This document shows positions 6,520 to 8,965 of a stretch of DNA of 8,965 nt, in pieces. Where the stretch lies: positions 1 through 8,965 of the forward strand of contig JAIRUB010000103.1 in the NCBI GenBank assembly GCA_031254635.1. Reading direction: 5' to 3'. The stretch is from Prevotellaceae bacterium. Lineage in GTDB: Bacteria > Bacteroidota > Bacteroidia > Bacteroidales > UBA932. Each line of letters opens with the position of its first letter. Within the stretch, counting starts at the first letter, position 1. The translations under genes and the position numbers were made by a program. The notes below the pieces were generated by a model. It searched no databases and was not told the DNA's origin. It saw only the letters and a program-made list of their open reading frames with translations.

Positions 6520-6576
6520 ATTCATCGGAATATAATCTTGTTAATCTTATAAATTTTGTAAAAATCATGGTTCAGA
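6520..6576. repeat. Degenerate 9-11-base intergenic repeat ending in GGTTCAGAC
   Basis: Plus strand holds successive units ending in ATC or ATT: GGAATATAATC (6527), TTGTTAATC (6538), TTATAAATT (6547) and TTGTAAAAATC (6556), then ATGGTTCAGAC (6567-6577). In the minus orientation it begins GTCTGAACCATGATTT and continues with GATTAACAA-like units. I recall very similar GTCTGAACCANGATT strings with GATTNACA repeats scattered in spacers of many Bacteroidota genomes; that memory is not a search result. No coding potential and no strong hairpin are seen. Confidence 0.5.
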
Positions 6577-6581
6577 CATTC

Positions 6582-6602
6582 ATTTTCAATTTTCAATTTT
6601 CA
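6582..6602. repeat. Three exact heptamers ATTTTCA overlapping the 3' end of the MATE gene
   Basis: ATTTTCA occurs three times in perfect tandem (6582, 6589, 6596). In the gene direction it reads TGAAAAT repeated. The MATE gene ends inside it: the last codons, for K-I-E-N, and the TGA stop (6586-6588) are made from the array. The C-terminus and stop of that protein therefore depend on the repeat. Confidence 0.75.
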
Positions 6603-7971
6603 ATTCCTTCGCTCGCCACAGCATCAGTAGGGCTAAGCCGGCAGCCAGCACATCGGAGATAGACATTGCTGCCCACACACCAGTTACTCCCCAGGGGATA
6701 GAAGATAAATAAAGTGCGGGAGCGAGGAAAATAAGCTGTCGCGATAAACTAAGGATAATAGCATTTTTCACCTTTCCTATAGCTTGGAAGAACTGTCCGG
6801 TAACAATCTGAAAACCGATAATGGCAAAGGCTACAAAACTGATACGGATGGCAGGGATGGCTATCCCCAGCATAGTTGGGTCGCTCGTAAATGCCCGCGC
6901 CATCAGCCAAGGAATTAACATCGCCATGGCAAAACCAATGCCGGTAACTATAGAAGCATATTTCACCGTTAGTAAATAAGTATCTTTCACCCTTTTCTTC
7001 CGGCCAGCCCCGTAGTTATAGCCCACAATCGGTTGCATTCCCTGACAGAATCCGAAAACAATCATTACAACCATCATACCGTAAGCGCAGATAATACCGT
7101 AAACACCTACGGCCAAATCGCCTCCGTGCTCCACAGCCAAGTCACCGCCATGTTTTACCAACAATTGATTAATTTCGATATTGATACCGGCGCCCACTGC
7201 ATTTATCAGGAAAGGCGACATCCCGATAGCTAAAATGCTCCATATAATTTCTTTTTTTAGTCGAAATGCATACCGGCGATAACGCAGGTAGGAGTCAGGC
7301 CTAAAGAAGTGCCATTGCCCGTATATAGCGCTGGTACCCATAGCAATTACTGTAGCGATGCCGGCTCCGCGAATACCCATATCGAGCCAGAAAATAAAAA
7401 TAGGATCAATCAGCGTGTTCAGTATTGCACCAAGCAAAATCACCTGCATTGATTTCGCGGGGTATCCTGTAGAACGCATCATTCCGGCTGCACCGAAACT
7501 CAAAGAAGTAAAGATACTTCCCGGCACAACATAGATTAAATAATCTTTGGCATAAGGAATCGTTTGTTCGGTGCCTCCAAAGAGTTCCAACAAGGGTGTT
7601 AAGAAAATCATGGACAAAACAATTATGCTGCCGGAAATGCACAACAGCATGATTAAGCTATGGGCTAAAATATTTTCCGCCCAGCGCAGGTCTTTCATTC
7701 CTAATACAATAGATACCCGTGTAGCCGCGCCAACGCCCACCAAAGTACCGAAGGCCTGCAACAATACCAATAAGGGAAAGGTAATAGCTAAACCTGAAAT
7801 GGCCATAGCACCAACTCCTCCTCCCATGTGCCCAAGGTACATGCGGTCAACTATATTGTACAAGGCCACAACCGATGAACTGATTATGGCCGGAATCGCA
7901 TAACGCCACAGCAAGACGCTGACCTTCTCTGTTTCCAATTCCCGCGGCGTTCCTTTCTCTACTCGCTCCAT
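6586..7971 (-). CDS. MATE family multidrug/Na+ (or H+) antiporter
   Basis: A 461-residue, full-length inner-membrane transporter of the MATE family with about 12 hydrophobic segments in two related halves. Recognisable stretches are ALYNIVDRMYLGH in TM1 (35-48, with a conserved Asp, D42), GMMRSTGYP at 163-171 near the end of the first half's substrate region, and the second-half signature GMQPIVGYNYGAG at 311-323. Such proteins export cationic drugs or metabolites using a Na+ or H+ gradient; substrate cannot be read from sequence. Oddity: residues 273-280 and 281-288 are a tandem duplication (KHGGDLAV then EHGGDLAV), where relatives have one copy, as far as I recall. The last residues (KIEN) come from an intergenic-type heptamer array. 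A TATCTTTG box lies 8 bases before the ATG. The gene appears to be its own unit: a terminator separates it from the thioredoxin gene upstream, and a 122-base repeat-rich spacer follows. Confidence 0.94.
   Translation of the reverse strand: MERVEKGTPRELETEKVSVLLWRYAIPAIISSSVVALYNIVDRMYLGHMGGGVGAMAISGLAITFPLLVLLQAFGTLVGVGAATRVSIVLGMKDLRWAENILAHSLIMLLCISGSIIVLSMIFLTPLLELFGGTEQTIPYAKDYLIYVVPGSIFTSLSFGAAGMMRSTGYPAKSMQVILLGAILNTLIDPIFIFWLDMGIRGAGIATVIAMGTSAIYGQWHFFRPDSYLRYRRYAFRLKKEIIWSILAIGMSPFLINAVGAGINIEINQLLVKHGGDLAVEHGGDLAVGVYGIICAYGMMVVMIVFGFCQGMQPIVGYNYGAGRKKRVKDTYLLTVKYASIVTGIGFAMAMLIPWLMARAFTSDPTMLGIAIPAIRISFVAFAIIGFQIVTGQFFQAIGKVKNAIILSLSRQLIFLAPALYLSSIPWGVTGVWAAMSISDVLAAGLALLMLWRAKELKIEN
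7108..7155 (-). repeat. Tandem 24-base (8-residue) duplication inside the MATE gene
   Basis: Unit one (7132-7155) encodes KHGGDLAV and unit two (7108-7131) encodes EHGGDLAV. Seven of eight residues match, but the DNA matches at only 16 of 24 positions: of the seven shared residues, six use different codons and only the TTG leucine is the same. It sits in the loop between the seventh and eighth hydrophobic segments. Confidence 0.85.
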
Positions 7972-7978
7972 GATGGTA

Positions 7979-7986
7979 CAAAGATA
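7979..7986 (-). promoter_or_regulatory. Bacteroidota-type -7 box of the MATE gene
   Basis: Minus-strand TATCTTTG is an exact match to the TAnnTTTG -7 element. It ends only 7 bases before the ATG at 7971, so transcription would begin at or just before the start codon, giving a very short or leaderless mRNA. No good TTTG is found 19-21 bases upstream, so the call rests on one element. Confidence 0.5.
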
Positions 7987-8026
7987 GGAAAAATAATGAT
8001 TAATGAAGGAGGTGGGGCGATAATCA

Positions 8027-8050
8027 ATTTAAAGATTTAAATTTTAAATA
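8027..8050. repeat. Degenerate octamer repeats ATTTAAAG/ATTTAAAT
   Basis: Plus-strand units ATTTAAAG (8027), ATTTAAAT (8035) and TTTAAATA (8043) form three octamers in the 229-base gap between the MATE and thioredoxin genes. They resemble the octamers at 5392-5415 in reverse orientation. The rest of this gap holds the MATE -7 box and the terminator at 8131-8170; nothing else is evident. Confidence 0.4.
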
Positions 8051-8130
8051 GCCATTTTTCCACTTTACGACTGTCCTAAAAACAGGGGATACCTCAGATT
8101 ATACACAGAAACTAATAAATTCAATCTAAA

Positions 8131-8170
8131 TATAAAAACTCCCGCCTCAATATAATAATCGAAGCGGGAA
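8131..8170 (-). terminator. Intrinsic terminator of the thioredoxin gene
   Basis: On the minus strand TCCCGCTTC (from 8169 to 8161) pairs with GAGGCGGGA (8148 to 8140) through nine base pairs including one G-U, around a 12-base AT loop, followed by GTTTTTATA. The G-U pair would be a C-A mismatch on the plus strand, so the hairpin favours minus-strand RNA. It begins about 31 bases after the stop codon at 8201, the normal place for such a terminator. Confidence 0.85.
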
Positions 8171-8200
8171 TCATGGTTTATACTTTCTGCAAGTCAATTC

Positions 8201-8965
8201 TTACTTCATGCAAGCTTCTAGAAATGCGTCAATATTAGGATCGGAGGGGCGGAGGGCGCCGATATCAATAATCCTTCCTTTTTTATCGAAAACCATAAAG
8301 CGGGGAATGGCTTGAATATTGTATTCCTTGGCAAAGGTAGAATTAAAATTGTCGGGAATAATAAACTGCCGCCAAGTGGGCTTATCATGGTCTAATTGAG
8401 CGTGCCAATTATCTAACTTATGGTCTAAAGAGATACTTATAAACTCAATATTGGGATTTCCCTTGTATTTTTCCACTAATTTTTCAACGTAAGGGATTTC
8501 TTGCTTGCAGGGGCCGCACCAACTTGCCCAGAAGTCGATATACACAACCTTACCCTTACCTACAACTTCAAGAAAACGTACGGTGTTCCCTTTCACATCT
8601 TTCATTTCAAAGTCGGAGGCGGGCGCACCCTTTGCTAATTTTACTAATTGATTATAGGTAATGCTGAACTTTTCAATAGCTTCCGTATCCGTAGAGGTTT
8701 GCTTATACTGTTCAAAAGTTGCTGCTAAATCTTTAGAGCCTACCGTCAATTCGATTTGCATAATTTTGTTAGACAGTTCATTGATTACTTCCTGATTATC
8801 AACCATTGTTTTCATCAACTTCATTCTGTTTGCCGAAAATTTTTCTGTATTTTTGTTTACCTCAAGATGCCAGCGGATCACCATATCGGTTATTTGAAGA
8901 TTAGCAGGGTTGTTCAAGTCGATCGATTGTACGAAGGCTACAAAATCGGCATCGGCGTCCATTGG
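8201..8965 (-). CDS. TlpA-like thiol:disulfide oxidoreductase (partial, N-terminus outside window)
   Basis: The reading frame is open to the window edge (a Pro codon precedes the first internal Met at 8962), so the 254 residues seen are the C-terminal part and any signal peptide lies outside. Counting from Met 8962, residues 1-105 are a helical, charged region, and residues about 112-253 are a thioredoxin-fold domain of the TlpA/AhpC-TSA type: ASDFEMKDVKGNTV entry strand at 115-128, the redox motif WCGPC at 148-152 in FWASWCGPCKQEIP, and the cis-proline P220 in AIPRFMVFD. Bacteroidota encode many such envelope thioredoxins with an N-terminal helical or DUF4369-type region, usually periplasmic or lipoprotein-anchored. 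It would reduce disulfides or serve respiratory and redox homeostasis; the partner is unknown. It is ended by the terminator at 8131-8170, so no operon link to the genes downstream is expected. Confidence 0.9.
   Translation of the reverse strand, partial: PMDADADFVAFVQSIDLNNPANLQITDMVIRWHLEVNKNTEKFSANRMKLMKTMVDNQEVINELSNKIMQIELTVGSKDLAATFEQYKQTSTDTEAIEKFSITYNQLVKLAKGAPASDFEMKDVKGNTVRFLEVVGKGKVVYIDFWASWCGPCKQEIPYVEKLVEKYKGNPNIEFISISLDHKLDNWHAQLDHDKPTWRQFIIPDNFNSTFAKEYNIQAIPRFMVFDKKGRIIDIGALRPSDPNIDAFLEACMK

Noticed and set aside
6515..6536. A plus-strand TTGTTA and TATAAT pair resembling a sigma-70 promoter.
   Set aside because: The spacing is only 10 bases instead of about 17, no plus-strand gene follows, and the bases belong to an AT-rich repeat.
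8071..8085. Short inverted repeat CTGT...ACAG upstream of the MATE gene as possible operator or hairpin.
   Set aside because: Only four base pairs with no extension; expected by chance.

Overview
The window reads as a chromosomal segment of an anaerobic, fermentative member of the Bacteroidota, probably order Bacteroidales. This rests on three things: protein families and their wording, promoter-like boxes of the Bacteroidota type (TTTG about 20 bases ahead of TAnnTTTG), and start codons without clear Shine-Dalgarno sequences. No rRNA or other marker gene is present, so the placement is inferred. All eight genes lie on the minus strand, so transcription runs from right to left.

Right to left the layout is: the C-terminal 254 residues of a TlpA-type thioredoxin (8201-8965, cut by the window edge) with a convincing intrinsic terminator (8131-8170); a MATE efflux transporter (6586-7971) with a Bacteroidota-type -7 box almost touching its start codon; a 122-base spacer built largely of short repeats; then a six-gene cluster. 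That cluster is a free-standing GHKL ATPase (5921-6463), a thioredoxin-fold ferredoxin-like protein with only three cysteines (5458-5847), HydB/NuoF-like flavoprotein (3503-5308), [FeFe] hydrogenase HydA (1742-3499), HydC/NuoE-like subunit (1249-1719), and a PLP-dependent sulfur amino acid enzyme (53-1234).

HydA, HydB and HydC together make a trimeric NAD-linked, probably electron-bifurcating group A3-type [FeFe] hydrogenase: HydC and HydB exchange electrons with NADH, and HydA carries an H-cluster with all ligands and proton-path residues present. This would let the cell dispose of NADH and reduced ferredoxin as H2. The ATPase and the three-cysteine protein are typical companions of such hydrogenases but have no settled function. 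The PLP enzyme starts 11-14 bases after hydC and is probably co-transcribed. The maturases HydE, HydF and HydG are not in the window.

The least explained content is outside the genes. Nearly every spacer over 100 bases contains short tandem arrays with 7- or 8-base units of differing sequence, one of which supplies the last codons of the MATE gene and one of which abuts the ATPase start codon. A different degenerate repeat ending in GGTTCAGAC sits between the MATE and ATPase genes. The MATE protein itself contains a tandem eight-residue duplication whose two DNA copies differ at nearly every wobble base.
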